Of a stretch of 64,000 bases of DNA, positions 52,663-62,300 are shown piece by piece. Made by a program: the position numbers and the translations under genes. Where the stretch lies: contig DATFMP010000077.1 of NCBI GenBank assembly GCA_035266845.1, positions 1 to 64,000 of the forward strand, read 5' to 3'. Numbering within the stretch: the first letter of the stretch is position 1; the number at the start of each line of letters is the position of its first letter. The notes below the pieces were generated by a model. That model was not told the DNA's origin and made no database searches. It was given only the letters and a program-made list of their open reading frames with translations. This DNA is from DATFMP01 sp035266845. GTDB lineage: Bacteria > SAR324 > JACQKK01.

Positions 52663-53370
52663 ATGACCCAAGCCGACTTCATTCACGTCGAAGGGCTGCA
52701 CAAGCGGTACCGCGACGTTCACGGCAACGAACTGCCCATCCTGCGTGGCGTTCGGCTGGATGTAGCACAGGGCGAAACCGTGTCCATCATGGGCGCTTCA
52801 GGTGCCGGCAAAAGCACGCTGCTGCACCTGCTGGGCACCTTGGACAGTCCCGACGAGGGCATCATCCGCATTGGCGGGCTGGACATCAGCAACCTGGACG
52901 ATGAGCAAGGCGCCCGCTTCCGCAACGAGACCATCGGCTTTGTGTTCCAATTCCACCACCTGTTGATGGACTTCACGGCGCTCGAGAACGTGATGATCCC
53001 CATGTGGATCCGCGCCGGACGGACGGTTCCTCTGCAGGATGAGGCCCACCATCTGCTGGAAGAAGTGGGGTTGGGCCCGCGCGCCCATCACAAGCCCGCC
53101 GAGCTTTCCGGCGGGGAGCAGCAGCGGCTGGCCATCGCCCGCGCCATCGCCAATGGCCCACAGATCCTGCTGGCGGACGAACCGACGGGCAACCTGGACG
53201 AGGCGACCGGGGCGCGGGTGGAAGAACTGCTGCTACGCCTGAACATCGAGCACGGCCTCACGGTGATCCTGGTCACCCACAATTCCCAGTTTGCGGCCCG
53301 GATGGCCCACCCCTACGTCCTGGAGCACGGGCTGTTGCAGCCCTTCTCCCCCGGCCGGCCCGATGCCTAG
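52663..53370 (+). CDS. lolD: Lipoprotein-releasing ABC ATPase, LolD-like
   Basis: A 235-residue ATPase of the LolD/MacB class: Walker A GASGAGKST, the family's Q-loop region FVFQFHHLLMDFTALENVMIPM, signature LSGGEQQRLAIARA, Walker B ILLADEPTGNLD and H-loop VTHNSQFA. LolD drives release of lipoproteins from the inner membrane with LolC and LolE. Here the LolC/E permease gene is not upstream, so it must be elsewhere. The last 8 bases overlap the start of bamA. Confidence 0.86.
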   Translation: MTQADFIHVEGLHKRYRDVHGNELPILRGVRLDVAQGETVSIMGASGAGKSTLLHLLGTLDSPDEGIIRIGGLDISNLDDEQGARFRNETIGFVFQFHHLLMDFTALENVMIPMWIRAGRTVPLQDEAHHLLEEVGLGPRAHHKPAELSGGEQQRLAIARAIANGPQILLADEPTGNLDEATGARVEELLLRLNIEHGLTVILVTHNSQFAARMAHPYVLEHGLLQPFSPGRPDA

Positions 53371-56053
53371 CATCGCCACGCCGGATGCGGCGCCCCAGGG
53401 GCGCACGGCAACTCCAGCCTCCTCGCGTCGGCGCCGCAGGAGGTGGGGGGCGTGGCTCGGTTTGTATGTTGCGCTGTGGCTACTGCCGAGCATCGTGCTG
53501 GCGCAGACGGCTGCACCAGCCCCCGCCACCCCGGGCAGCCCCGCCCCCGCAGGTCCGCCCGCCCAGGCGCCGACCCTGCAGACACCGACGCTGAAGGCAC
53601 CTCCGCTGATCACACCGCTCGCGCCAACACAGGCGCCAGCTCCGGTCGCGGCACCCACCCCTGCACCAGCACAGCCCAGCGCGCCGCCTGCGACGCAAAC
53701 GTCGAGCGTGATCCTGGACATCGAGTTTCAGGGCACAGTGCACACCACCAAGGGCGAACTGCTGGGCAACGTGACCAGCCGCGTGGGCGAGCAACTGCTA
53801 CCCCAGACGGTCACGCGGGACGTGAAGTCTCTCTATGCGCTGGGCTTCTTCAAGCAGGTGCGGGCAGAGGCGCAGCCAGTGCCCGGCCGGGGCGTGATTC
53901 TGCGCTTCATCGTCACAGAAAAGCCGCGCATCGTGGCGATCCTTTTGCGTGGCAACACACGTATTGACGACAAGGACCTGTTCGAGAAGATCCCCATTGC
54001 CGTGGGCAGCTACTATAACACGGCCGAGGCCACTGAGACCGCGGAGCGCATCCGCACGGCCTATCGCAACAAGGGCTACCTGCAGGTGAAGGTAACGCCG
54101 GAACAAGACCCGGTGGACGCCTACGACGTGCGCCTGATCTTCCACATCGAAGAATCTCCGCGGATGTACATCACGGACATCCGCGTGACGGGCACGCACG
54201 TGTTCACGGAGATGGAGATACGCCGCATGATGCAGTCGGCGTCCGTGGACTGCTTCGACTGGATCAACGACTCGGGCGTGTTCAACGAAGACAAGATCAA
54301 CCACGATCTGCAGACCATCGTGGCGGAGTACCTCCAGCGCGGCTACGTGCGGGTCTTCATCGACAAGCCCAAGGTCACCCTGATCCACAACGACGAGTAC
54401 TCCAAGATCATCGTCGAACTGCACATCACCGAGGGCCCCCAGTATTTCACGGGGCAGTTGGACATCAGCGGAGACATTCTGGGCGACAAGCAGCAACTGC
54501 TCGATGCGCTCGGGCTCAAGTCCGGCAACGTCTTCGATGCGCTGCAGCAGAACCGCGACACGTTCGCCTTGCGCGAAATCTACCAGGAGCAGGGCTACGC
54601 CTTTGTGCAAGTGCGCCCGCAGGTGCAAATTCACGACGATACCAAGATCGTCGACGTCACCTACGACATCACCAAGGGCGAGAAGGCCTACATCGGCCGC
54701 ATTGAGTTCCAGGGCAACAAGGAGACCCGCGACTACGTGATGCGCCGTGAGTTCAAAGTGCAGGAGAACCAACTCTACAACGGCCTCAAGTTGCGAGAAT
54801 CCCAGCAAAACCTTAATGCGCTGGGATACTTCACGCCTGGGTCCCTGCACCTGGAGACCAAGCCGCGGGACGTGAACAACGTGCTGGACATACTCACCAA
54901 CGTAGAAGAGTCGCAGACCGGCACCTTGCAGGCACAGATCGGCTACAGCGACCAATCCGGTGCCACGCTGTCGACCTCCATCTCCAAAGGCAACTTCCTG
55001 GGGCGCGGTGAGACAATCCGAGGCTCGGTGCAGTGGAGCCAACGCGGCACCACGCGGGACTTCTCCGGCGATTTCATCGAGCCGCACCTGCTGGACACCG
55101 ACTACTCCAGCGATTCCTCGGTCGCCTATCGCACGATTCAGGACCAGACGGAGCTGGACCGCGGCACCTTCAACGAGATTTTCGCCTCGCAGGGCTTCGG
55201 GCATCCGATCATCGGCCCGCTGCGCATCAACTTCGCCTTGTCGGCGCTCAACCGCGACTTCCAGGACCCGGAGGAGCCGAGCGTGCACCTGCGCACGTTC
55301 ACGACCTCGCTGATCTACAATACGGTCAACAACCCCATATTCCCCAGCGCCGGCTCCAACGTGACGCTGTCGCTGGCGCAGATCGGCGGACAGATGCTGG
55401 GCGGCACGACGGAGTACCGGCGCTACCGCCTGCTGGCGCAACGGTTCTACAGCCTCAACGACTCGGGCAGCCTCGTGGTGATGGGGCGGCTGCGGCTGGG
55501 CTGGCTGCAGCAGGTTGGCGACAACCTGATCCCACCGGAAGATCGCTTCCGGCTGGGGGGAATCAACTCCCTGCGCGGTTACCGGTACAATGAGGTGGGT
55601 GGCCCTTCGGGCCTGCTGGATCGGCGGCTCAACTCCGTGAGCCGCCTCAAGTTGGACGACCTGGGTCAGCCAGTGCTGGACTCGTTCGGCCAACCCGTCC
55701 TGGAGAATGTGGACAAGCGGACGCTGGGCCTGCCCGAGTCCACGCTGCAGCAGTTGCAGGGTGGCGGCACCATGGAACGGCTGTTCAACCTGGAGCTGAT
55801 CTTCCCGCTGGCCGGCAACAACATCCGCGGTGTGGTCTTCTACGACGCGGGGCAGGTCAATGCCGAGCAGATCCAGTATCAGATCCTCAATGAACAGCAA
55901 CCCGGGTTCTTCGATCTATTGCAGAGCGTGGGTGCCGGCATCCGCATGATCACGCCGCTCGGCGTCTTTCGCTTCGAATACGGCCAGAAGCTCAAGGTGC
56001 GCCCCAATGAGAGCCCCGGCCAGTTCGACTTTACGATCGGTACGCTGTTCTGA
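53363..56053 (+). CDS. bamA: Outer membrane protein assembly factor BamA
   Basis: An 896-residue BamA, the central barrel of the machine that inserts beta-barrel proteins into the outer membrane. The signal region has a long Arg-rich n-segment and GLYVALWLLPSIVLAQ. A Pro/Ala/Thr-rich linker runs to about residue 110. Five POTRA repeats follow (residues about 115-500; example VILDIEFQGTVHTTKGELLG). The Surface_Ag barrel ends with FDFTIGTLF, the C-terminal Phe signal. The loop-6 motif VRGF is LRGY, and that loop contains an unusual insert with a QPVL repeat. It overlaps lolD by 8 bp. Confidence 0.93.
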   Translation: MPSIATPDAAPQGRTATPASSRRRRRRWGAWLGLYVALWLLPSIVLAQTAAPAPATPGSPAPAGPPAQAPTLQTPTLKAPPLITPLAPTQAPAPVAAPTPAPAQPSAPPATQTSSVILDIEFQGTVHTTKGELLGNVTSRVGEQLLPQTVTRDVKSLYALGFFKQVRAEAQPVPGRGVILRFIVTEKPRIVAILLRGNTRIDDKDLFEKIPIAVGSYYNTAEATETAERIRTAYRNKGYLQVKVTPEQDPVDAYDVRLIFHIEESPRMYITDIRVTGTHVFTEMEIRRMMQSASVDCFDWINDSGVFNEDKINHDLQTIVAEYLQRGYVRVFIDKPKVTLIHNDEYSKIIVELHITEGPQYFTGQLDISGDILGDKQQLLDALGLKSGNVFDALQQNRDTFALREIYQEQGYAFVQVRPQVQIHDDTKIVDVTYDITKGEKAYIGRIEFQGNKETRDYVMRREFKVQENQLYNGLKLRESQQNLNALGYFTPGSLHLETKPRDVNNVLDILTNVEESQTGTLQAQIGYSDQSGATLSTSISKGNFLGRGETIRGSVQWSQRGTTRDFSGDFIEPHLLDTDYSSDSSVAYRTIQDQTELDRGTFNEIFASQGFGHPIIGPLRINFALSALNRDFQDPEEPSVHLRTFTTSLIYNTVNNPIFPSAGSNVTLSLAQIGGQMLGGTTEYRRYRLLAQRFYSLNDSGSLVVMGRLRLGWLQQVGDNLIPPEDRFRLGGINSLRGYRYNEVGGPSGLLDRRLNSVSRLKLDDLGQPVLDSFGQPVLENVDKRTLGLPESTLQQLQGGGTMERLFNLELIFPLAGNNIRGVVFYDAGQVNAEQIQYQILNEQQPGFFDLLQSVGAGIRMITPLGVFRFEYGQKLKVRPNESPGQFDFTIGTLF

Positions 56054-56115
56054 TTAATTATGGGGGCAGCGGCATCGGTCACCCCACCGGAAGCCGCCGC
56101 CCTTCCCGCTCAGCC

Positions 56116-56736
56116 ATGAGACCGAGTCCGACCATGCATGGGAAGCTGCTTCTCCGCTGCCTCGCGCCGCTGCTGCTGTTCGCCGTGGCGGCCCTGCCCG
56201 CGCAGGCCAAAGGCCTCGAGGGCCTGAAGATTGGTGTGGTGAACGTGAATGAAGCGCTCAACCAGTCTGCTGCCGGCGAACGCTCCAAGAGCATTCTGCT
56301 GGCCTCCAAGAGCCAACTGGAAAACGAGCTGAAGGCCAAGGAGGCCGATCTCAAGAAGAAGCACGATGACTTGCAGAACAACATCATGCTCACCAAGGAG
56401 GCGCGCCAGGCCAAGGAGCAGGCGCTGCGCGATCAGGAGAATCAACTGCGCAAGGACGTGCAGGATGCCCAGCGCGAGTTGCAGGACAAGGAACGCAAGC
56501 TTACCCAGTCCATCTATATCGAGCTGCGCACGGTGATCGGTCAGATTGCCCAGGAAGAACACTACGACCTGGTGCTGGAGCAGAACGCGGCCAACGTGAT
56601 CCTGTTCTCCACCACCAAGTTCGACGATCTGACGCAAAAGGTGATCGACCGCTACAACCAGTTCAATTCGGGCAAATCGAGCGCACCGGCCGACTCCGGC
56701 ACCTCGGGATCCGCCGCCAAGCCCAAGAAGAAGTAA
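56116..56736 (+). CDS. Periplasmic chaperone OmpH/Skp-like
   Basis: A 206-residue exported protein. The signal peptide is MRPSPTMHGKLLLRC, then LAPLLLFAVAALPAQA. The mature part begins LKIGVVNVNEALNQS, the conserved Skp opening, followed by a long charged coiled-coil region (about 60-150) and a short C-terminal strand that builds the trimer core. The C-terminus is a Gly/Ser/Lys tail. Skp holds unfolded outer membrane proteins. The position directly after bamA is widely conserved. Confidence 0.9.
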   Translation: MRPSPTMHGKLLLRCLAPLLLFAVAALPAQAKGLEGLKIGVVNVNEALNQSAAGERSKSILLASKSQLENELKAKEADLKKKHDDLQNNIMLTKEARQAKEQALRDQENQLRKDVQDAQRELQDKERKLTQSIYIELRTVIGQIAQEEHYDLVLEQNAANVILFSTTKFDDLTQKVIDRYNQFNSGKSSAPADSGTSGSAAKPKKK

Positions 56737-56824
56737 CCGCCACGGGCTCCGGTCGGGAGATCGCGCCGCTCCTTTTCCCCGACCCGGACCGCCCCGGTGC
56801 ACTCCTGCGGAGGGATGTCCTGCG

Positions 56825-57268
56825 ATGGCCGTACTCGAGATCGAAGACATCAAGAAGATGCTGCCCCACCGGTACCCGTTCCTACTGCTGGACCGAGTAC
56901 TGGAGCTGGAAGAGGGCAAGCGCTGCAAGGCCCTGAAGAACGTGACCGGCAACGAGGACTTCTTCCAGGGGCATTTCCCCGGCAACCCCGTGATGCCGGG
57001 CGTGCTGATCGTCGAGGCGATGGCCCAGGCCTGCGGAATCGCGGCCTTCGCGCTGGAAAAGGACGTCTCCAGCAAGTGGCTCCTCTTCGCGGGCATCGAA
57101 AAGGCGCGCTTCAAGCGCCCCGTGGTGCCCGGCGACCAACTGATCATCGAGGCGGCGTACATCGCGCACAAGATGAGCGTCTGGTCGTTTTCGGCCTCGG
57201 CCTCGGTGGATGGCCGGGTGGCAGCCCAGGCGGATATCCGCATCGCCACCGTTCCCAAACAACCCTGA
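56825..57268 (+). CDS. fabZ: 3-hydroxyacyl-[acyl-carrier-protein] dehydratase FabZ
   Basis: A 147-residue hot-dog-fold dehydratase, the standard FabZ length. It starts IEDIKKMLPHRYPFLLLDRV and contains the active-site GHFPGNPVMPGVLIVEAMAQ, with the catalytic His and the following Glu. It dehydrates beta-hydroxyacyl-ACP in fatty acid elongation. In many bacteria fabZ lies between lpxD and lpxA; here both are missing, and the gfo/idh gene follows after 25 bp. Confidence 0.95.
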   Translation: MAVLEIEDIKKMLPHRYPFLLLDRVLELEEGKRCKALKNVTGNEDFFQGHFPGNPVMPGVLIVEAMAQACGIAAFALEKDVSSKWLLFAGIEKARFKRPVVPGDQLIIEAAYIAHKMSVWSFSASASVDGRVAAQADIRIATVPKQP

Positions 57269-57293
57269 CGCGCCGGGCTTGGCGCCGCATTCC

Positions 57294-58241
57294 ATGCCTG
57301 CTCCCATCCGCGTCGCCGTCGTTGGCGTAGGCCACTTGGGCCGCTTCCATGCCCAGAAATACGCAGCCCTGCCCGACTGCGAGCTGGTGGCCGTGGTGGA
57401 CGCGGACCCGGCCCGCGCCAAGGCGGTGGGTGAGGAGGTGGGCGCCCCCGCCAGCACCGACCTGGCCGCCGTGCTGCAACAAGTGGACGCCGTCAGCATC
57501 GCCACCCCCACCCAGAGCCACCAAGCCGTGGGGCTGGAATGCCTGCGCGCCGGCAAGCACGCCCTGATCGAAAAGCCGCTGGCCGCCACCCTGCCCGAGG
57601 GCGAGGCGCTGGTGGCCGAAGCGCAGCGCCAAGGCGTCGCGCTGCAAGTGGGCTATGTACAGCGCTTCAACCCAGCGTTCGTGGCCTGCCGGCCCCACAT
57701 CGCCCGGCCACGCTTCATCGAGTCTATCCGCATCCAGCCCTACACCGGTGGACGAGGGGCCGATGTGGACGTGGTGCTGGACCTGATGAGCCACGACCTG
57801 GACCTGGTCGCCTCCCTGGTGGATTCGCCCCTGCACAGCCTGCACGCCGTGGGTATCTCGCTGGTGACGACCAGCACGGATCTGGCCCACGCGCACCTGG
57901 TGTTCGAGAACGGCTGCACGGCCAACCTGACCGCGAGTCGCATCTCCGTGAAGGCCGAGCGCCGCATGCGGCTGTTCCAGCGGGACCGCTACTTCTCCAT
58001 CGACTTCGTCGTGCCCTCCGCCCGCCAGTACGTGGCGACACCGGGAGCCGAGAACGGCGCGCCCGTGCGCGAAGAGGCGCTGCAGCTTGCCAACGCGGAT
58101 GCGCTGCAGGCCGAGCTTGCCGCGTTCCTGCACGCGGTGCGCACGGGCGGCACGCCGCCGGTCACAGGCGCCGACGGCCTGCGTTCCATGGAACTGGCCG
58201 ACCGCGTGATGCGCGACATCGCGCGCAACGTGCTGCCATGA
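57294..58241 (+). CDS. Gfo/Idh/MocA family oxidoreductase
   Basis: A 315-residue NAD(P)-dependent dehydrogenase. The N-terminal Rossmann start VAVVGVGHLGRFHAQKY is followed by VDADP and the EKPLAATLPEGE motif with the conserved lysine of the active site. The C-terminal domain carries VLDLMSHDLDLV, which matches the GGxxxDxxxHxxDL region. Genes of this type commonly follow lpxA in lipid A clusters and may supply a modified sugar (for example a 3-keto UDP-GlcNAc for GnnA/GnnB-type lipid A). It overlaps the lptF-like gene by 4 bases. Confidence 0.86.
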   Translation: MPAPIRVAVVGVGHLGRFHAQKYAALPDCELVAVVDADPARAKAVGEEVGAPASTDLAAVLQQVDAVSIATPTQSHQAVGLECLRAGKHALIEKPLAATLPEGEALVAEAQRQGVALQVGYVQRFNPAFVACRPHIARPRFIESIRIQPYTGGRGADVDVVLDLMSHDLDLVASLVDSPLHSLHAVGISLVTTSTDLAHAHLVFENGCTANLTASRISVKAERRMRLFQRDRYFSIDFVVPSARQYVATPGAENGAPVREEALQLANADALQAELAAFLHAVRTGGTPPVTGADGLRSMELADRVMRDIARNVLP

Positions 58242-59350
58242 TCCTGTTCCGCTCCATCTTCCGGGAGCTCGTCAATCCGTTCCTGATGACCCTGCTGGTG
58301 ATGGTGGGGTTGCTGATGACCCAGCAGGTCTATGATCTGGTGAACCTGGTCGTGGAGCGGCGGCTGAACCTGGCGGAAGTCGGCCTGATGCTGGTCTATC
58401 TGGCGCCGCAGGTGCTGGACGTGACGGTGCCCCTGGCGGTCGTGGGGGCGGTGTTCGTGGTGGTAATCCGGCAATCCATGGATGCCGAGGTAATCTCACT
58501 GCGGGCCACGGGCCGCGCTCTGTGGAGCTATGCGGCGCCGTTCCTGATCTTTGGCGCGATCATGACCGGGGTCACAGCCTACGTGACGGTCTGGCTGCAG
58601 CCTCTGGCCAGCCGCCTGTACCAGAACCTGCAGGTGGAGATGGTTCGCTGGCGTGCGGAGCAGAAGCTGGTGCCGGGTGAGTTGAACTACGACTTCGGCG
58701 ACAAAGTGATCCGCGTCGGCGGCCGTAAATCCGCCAAGGAACTGTCCGATATCTTCATCGCCAGCCGCCACCTGGGCCCCACCAGCTCCGTCATTACGGC
58801 CCATAGCGGCTGGATCGAGGTGGACGACAAGGCCAAGCGCGTGGTGTTCCGCCTGAAGGACGGCACGGTATACACGCTGAGCGGCGACGCGCCGGAGTTC
58901 CGCACCGTGAACTTCGACACCATGCGCTATGCCTTGAACTACAAGCCCGTGCAGATCGTGGATACGCACACTCTGCGCTCCACGCCCAGTTCGCGGCTGC
59001 TGGCCAATGCGCGCGACGCGGCCCAATCGGCGTCGGCACGCGCCAGCGCGCTGGATGAGCTGATTCGCCGTGTCGCAACACCTTGGGTGTGCCTCGCCTT
59101 CGCGCTGGCGAGCATCCCCATGGCGATTATCGACCCACGCTCGGGCCGCCGGGCCGGGTATCTGCGTGCCATCTTCCTCGTCGTCGCGTACTTCGTCGTC
59201 TGGGCGGCGTTCAAGGACTTGGTGGGAGGCGGCAAGGCAGTGCCCTATGCCATGTTCCTCCCGGCCCTGCTGATCTTTCTGTATGGTATGTTGAGGCTTT
59301 GGCAGATGAACGCCGACGTGGACTCCCTGTGGCGGGCCTTCCGCCGCTGA
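58238..59350 (+). CDS. LptF/LptG (YjgP/YjgQ) family permease
   Basis: A 370-residue membrane protein of the LPS export permease family. The N-terminal half carries three helices and the DAEVISLRATGRALW segment typical of LptF/LptG. A periplasmic beta-jellyroll domain spans roughly 130-260 (WRAEQKLVPGELNYDFGDKVIRVGGR). Three helices follow, ending KDLVGGGKAVPYAMFLPALL. With a partner and LptB it extracts LPS from the inner membrane. Translation is coupled to the upstream gene (ATGA at 58238-58241). The cognate partner is not next to it. Confidence 0.85.
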   Translation: MILFRSIFRELVNPFLMTLLVMVGLLMTQQVYDLVNLVVERRLNLAEVGLMLVYLAPQVLDVTVPLAVVGAVFVVVIRQSMDAEVISLRATGRALWSYAAPFLIFGAIMTGVTAYVTVWLQPLASRLYQNLQVEMVRWRAEQKLVPGELNYDFGDKVIRVGGRKSAKELSDIFIASRHLGPTSSVITAHSGWIEVDDKAKRVVFRLKDGTVYTLSGDAPEFRTVNFDTMRYALNYKPVQIVDTHTLRSTPSSRLLANARDAAQSASARASALDELIRRVATPWVCLAFALASIPMAIIDPRSGRRAGYLRAIFLVVAYFVVWAAFKDLVGGGKAVPYAMFLPALLIFLYGMLRLWQMNADVDSLWRAFRR

Positions 59351-59390
59351 CCCCTCGGCGGCGTCCACCGCGCGGGGCAATGGAGGGAAG

Positions 59391-62300
59391 ATGGTCGCTC
59401 TCAGCACGACCGCCCAGGTGGAAGAGGCGCTGCGTCGCGGTGCCGCGGGGCGCGGCGAACAGGCACCGCTCCTGCTGGACTACGCACGCATGCTGCTGGA
59501 ACACGGCCCGGTGCGCTTCCTGGCGGCGCTGCCGGAAGCCGCGTTGCTGGACTTCATGGCCCAGCGCTTTGAGTTCGCCCAGCAACGGACCTCGCAACCC
59601 TTCGCATTGCGCGTGAGCGACGGGCCGGCCCTGGCGGGCCGTGGAGGCCCCGCGTTCTCGGTGGTCGAAATCCTCGTGGACGACCGCCCCTTCCTGGTGG
59701 ACAGCATCCAGAGCTACCTGGTCGCGCAGGATCTGCGCATCCAGGCCCTGCTGCACCCCATACTCAACGTGCGGCGTGACCCACAAGGCCACATGGTGGC
59801 CGTGGCGGACTACAGCGCAGGCGAGGGCACCAACGAATCGCACATGTGCTTCCTGGTGGATGCGGTGCCGGAGCGCCTGCGCCAGGGTCTGCTGGAGGAG
59901 CTGCGGGCGATCCTGTACGACGTGATCCGCTGCGTGGACGACTACGCGTCCATGACAGCGCACATGGAGCGCATCAAGACCGAGGCTGGTGCCGACAAGG
60001 CGGCCCGCCCCGTATCGCGCCTTATGCAGTGGTTCCAGGAGGGTAGCTTCATCTTCATGGGCTACCTGCCCTTCCGCACAGCTGGCGGAGCGCTTCAGCC
60101 CCAGCCGGAGCACGGGCTGGGCCTGTTCCATCCGGCGCTCCAGCCGGCTGCGCACCATGAGGCGTTGCGCGTGCAGGTGACGCGGTTCATGGAGCGCGCG
60201 GCTGACGAAGCTCCGTTCTTCGTGGTGGAAGAGACGACCATCGCGTCCAAGATGCACCACCGCGAGCGCCTCACCGCGCTGCTGATATCCCCGCAACCGG
60301 CCGGTGGGCGCCGCGAGGCCGCCGCGCTGGTGGGCATCTTCACGGAGCGCTCGCTGCTGCTCAACGTGCTGGAGATCCCGGTGGTAGAGGCGCGCATCGC
60401 CGCGGTGTTGCGCCTCCGCGAAATTGCACCGGCCAGCTACAAGCAGCGCGAGGCCCTGGCGTTCCTGAATGGGCTGCCGCGCTTCGAGCTATTCCGCCTC
60501 CCCGAACCGATGCTGGAGCGGGTGTTGGAGTTCTTCCTGGAGGTGGTGGATCAGCCCCGCACCGAGGTCGCGCTGCTGGAAGACGAGGACTCGGGCACGG
60601 CGCGCGTTCTGGTCACGCTGCCCGGCCGCGAATTTCCCCAGGCCAAGGTGCAACAGGTGCGCGAGCGGGCCGAGGCGCTGTTCAACCTCACCGCTCAGAA
60701 CGTGTACGTCGTGCACGTGAGCACCTTCGGCATGCTGGCGCTGGTGTTCTATCACCCCGCGGGCACGGCTGCCGCCCTGCCCGATCCCGCGCAGGTGGAC
60801 GAGGCCATCCGCGAGGAACTGCTCAGCCGGGACGATCGTCTCGTGCGCCTGTGGCTGTCCGCCCGGGGCTCGGCGCTGGAGGAGCGCCTGGCACGCACCC
60901 TGGTGGAGGGCCTGCCGGAGGAGTACAAGATCGCTCACCCGCACCCGGAGATCCTCACCGATCTGACGCACCTGGAGGCGCTGGCCAAGTCCGACGCCCC
61001 TCAGTTCGTGCTGCGCCGCGCCCCCGCCGCCGGAGGTGTCAAGCTGGTGCTGTATGGGTGGGAAAAGCTCTCCCTCAGCCGCGTCATGCCCATCTTCACC
61101 AACCTGCGGGTGGAGGTGGAAGAGGAGGAGACGGTGGAGGTGCGGCTGCCGGAGCGCCTGGCCTTCATGCACACGTTTCTGCTGCACCCGCCGCCGGGCC
61201 GCGAGATCGACCCCGAGACCCACCAGGAGCCCCTGCGGCAACTGATTTTCAACATCCTGCAGCACCGCTCGGAGAACGACCCGCTCAACGCACTGCTCCT
61301 CAGCGCGGACTTTGACTGGCGGCAGATTCACCTGATGCGGCTGTATCGCAACTACTTGATGCAGGTGGGCACGGTCTACACGCGCAGTACGATCAACGAG
61401 ACCTTGATCCGCCGGCCGCGCGCCGTGCGGGCACTGTATCAGGCGTTCCACGCGCGATTCGACCCGGACCTGGACGCACGCGAAGCGGCCCAGCGCGAGG
61501 CCCGCGAGGAACTGGAGGAGGCCGAGCGGGAGATCGACAACCTCACGGAAGACCGCATCGTCAAGGGTATCCATAACCTGATAGGGGCCAGCATCCGCAC
61601 CAGCTTCTACCAGGATCCCGACGATCCGGTCATCGCCGTTAAGCTGGCCAGCGCCGACATCGAGCAACTGCCCAGCCCGCGCCCGCTCTACGAGATCTCG
61701 GTGTACGGACCGCTGATGGAAGGTATCCACCTGCGCGGGGACAAGATCGCGCGCGGCGGCATCCGTTATTCGGACCGACCGGACGACTTCCGCACCGAGG
61801 TGCTGGGGCTGATGGCCACGCAGATGAAGAAGAACGCCCTCATCGTGCCGTTGGGCTCCAAGGGCGGCTTCGTGGTCAAGGATCTGGCGCCTTACGATGG
61901 CAACGCACGCGCCGCCGGGGACGCGCAGTATCGCGTGTTCATCCGCGCTCTGCTGAGCATCACGGACAACCTGACGCAGGGACGGCCTGTGCCCCCGCCA
62001 CGCGTGGTGCGGCACGATGACGACGATCCGTACTTAGTGGTGGCGGCGGACAAGGGCACGGCGCACCTCTCCGACACCGCCAACGCCGTCGCGCAGGAGA
62101 TGGGCTTCTGGCTGGCCGATGCGTTCGCCTCCGGCGGCTCCCACGGCTACGACCACAAGGTTGTGGGCATCACGGCCCGCGGCGCATGGGAGTCCGTGAA
62201 GCGCCTGTTCTGGGAGCAGGGGGTGGACGTGCAGCGCGACCCAGTCACCGTGGTGGGCATTGGCGACATGAGCGGTGACGTGTTCGGCAACGGTCTGCTC

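Noticed and set aside
53798..55900. Long open frame on the minus strand opposite bamA
   Set aside because: The plus-strand BamA is unmistakable and the antisense translation is unstructured and compositionally biased.
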